DNA from: Luidia sarsii
Taxonomy: Eukaryota; Echinodermata; Asteroidea; Paxillosida; Luidiidae
Length of the DNA: 64,000 nt
Assembly: GCA_949987565.1 (NCBI GenBank)
Contig: OX465114.1
Location: forward strand, 7,036,933 to 7,100,932
Direction: 5' to 3'
The number at the start of each line of letters is the position of its first letter. Within the stretch, counting starts at the first letter, position 1. The notes below the pieces were generated by a model, which searched no databases, had not been told where the DNA came from, and saw only the letters and a program-made list of their open reading frames with translations. The translations under genes were made by a program, and so were the position numbers. This document shows positions 63,801 to 64,000 of this stretch, piece after piece.

Positions 63801-64000
63801 CTGTCTGCACACACAAGCTGCCTGAGTGACTGAGGTTGGTTCTTTTTGCTTGATCATAAAATCATCATACTGTGTTCGATTTCAGATTTATCACTACTGA
63901 TGGATAGATCTTTCCAAGGCCTGTTAGCAGGTCAAGTTTTAGCTTCGTCAATATAAAAATGAAGGAGATATTAACGTGCAAAGTGTATTTTTCTTTCCAG
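60861..64000. repeat. 17-monomer higher-order unit, copy 2, cut by window end
   Basis: The 3140 bp shown repeat the first 3140 bp of the preceding unit (N Q V P A2 U N W W B C W W B...). They include the 1-bp deletion in C near 63262. The N has a private G (AATATGAACG near 60970) and the matching W lacks the private T of copy 1. The last monomer (63863-64000) is a truncated B. Confidence 0.95.
62071..62086. other. 16-bp perfect palindrome in U monomer
   Basis: Fifth copy, in the second 3925-bp unit at the position matching 58146-58161 (offset 3925 bp). Confidence 0.95.

Larger units (their letters stand above)
1..64000. repeat. 231-bp satellite DNA array (about 277 head-to-tail monomers)
   Basis: The same 231-bp unit recurs without interruption from the first to the last base, always in the same orientation. 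Each copy contains AGATCT (offset about 44), CAGCTG (about 138), GTGTACTGC or its TTGTACTGC variant, and GAGGTTGGTTC (one or two type variants). Eleven monomers depart from 231 bp or a clean register: two carry +2 A, one lacks a T in the offset-26 T-run, and the rest lack 1 bp near offset 93-100; the net change is -4 bp. Consensus GC is 94 of 231. No unique sequence interrupts the array, and neither end is an array edge. Size, homogeneity and layered periodicity fit eukaryotic constitutive heterochromatin. Centromeric function cannot be judged from sequence: no CENP-B box (TTCGNNNNANNCGGG) is present in the consensus. Confidence 0.98.

Noticed and set aside
1..64000. CRISPR array
   Set aside because: The repeated unit is 231 bp and contiguous, with no unique spacers between short repeats.
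1..64000. rDNA spacer, 5S gene cluster or histone-type tandem gene array
   Set aside because: The 231-bp unit has no rRNA or tRNA gene sequence that I recognise and no supported open frame. Weak A/B-box matches are reported only as a speculative finding.
1..64000. CENP-B box, which would support centromere identity
   Set aside because: TTCGATTTCAGATT and TTCGTCAATATAAA share only the first bases with TTCGNNNNANNCGGG and lack the CGGG end.

Overview
The whole 64 kb window is one uninterrupted head-to-tail satellite DNA array. The monomer is 231 bp (about 41% GC; 94 G/C in the consensus I counted). Net length change from small indels is -4 bp, so the window holds about 277 monomer copies, and the array runs off both ends. 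I see no single-copy sequence, no protein-coding gene with support, no RNA gene, no transposon insertion, no inverted monomer and no array edge. A homogeneous array of this size with higher-order structure points to a eukaryotic genome (pericentromeric, centromeric, subtelomeric or other heterochromatic block). I do not recognise the monomer family and cannot name the species.

Monomer phase used here: offset 1 is the first base of CATCAT, so the first full monomer starts at 111. Pairs of monomers differ at roughly 0-12 sites, so they are nearly all at least 95% identical. Diagnostic variants define types. A: ATTTTTCACTGCTG with CAGGTC. A2: A whose end reads CCTAAGTG. B: TTTATCACTACTG with CAGGTC. 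B*: B with CGACAGACTG. C: CATACTTTGTTTG and TTTTCAGGG. D: B with TTTTGTAC, ending TTTACTTG; D' also has CTTCATC. E: CATAGTATG, CAGGCC, GTTTATT, GTCCTCC, GCAAACAC. F: B with TGCGCTCTG. G: GATGGGTAG and AGGACAT. H: CTACTAATGG, TTAAGG, GTAGTTTT. I: CTTAACAAGG, GTTTATT. J: I with AATACTGAAGG (once AATACTAAAGG). K: TTTTCAACACTG and TTTTCAAGG, GTTTATT. L: E-like with ATAAAAATG, often GATAGATAG. M: B with CCTTTTAG. N: K front, GTGTATT back. O: B front with GTTTAAGCTT, then GTGTAAAG. P: TTACCACTACTAATTG. Q: CATAGTATG and CAGGCC with GTGTATT. R: A with TTAAAGTGC. S: CTGCTTATGG. T: K front with a 1-bp deletion. U: TTTTTCGTTGCTG and GCCTGCTAGC. V: Q with CAGGAC. W: A with GTACGCC. X: A front with E-like back. 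Y: B front with E-like back.

Layout: 0.1-15.8 kb is mostly A/B/C/D/E cassettes, with one F-to-M block near 1.3-3.3 kb. 15.8-26.7 kb is repeated F G H A2 I J K L blocks, including two near-identical units 3927 bp (17 monomers) apart. 26.7-38.9 kb repeats the earlier order: 29.7-35.2 kb copies 11.7-17.2 kb at an offset of 18,018 bp. 41-47 kb is a five/six-monomer repeat marked by type O. Near 49-50 kb the monomer repertoire changes. From there to the end, P-W types dominate, arranged as two tandem 2540-bp units and then a 3925-bp (17-monomer) unit that is itself repeated, with a nested 923-bp four-monomer repeat.

There is therefore no gene network to describe. The biology visible here is how a satellite evolves: unequal exchange, nested segmental amplification, chimeric monomers and local homogenisation. 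Two thirds of monomers contain a 60-codon minus-strand open frame, but it starts at TTG, nearly all variants change the amino acid and a third of copies are broken, so I do not call it a gene.
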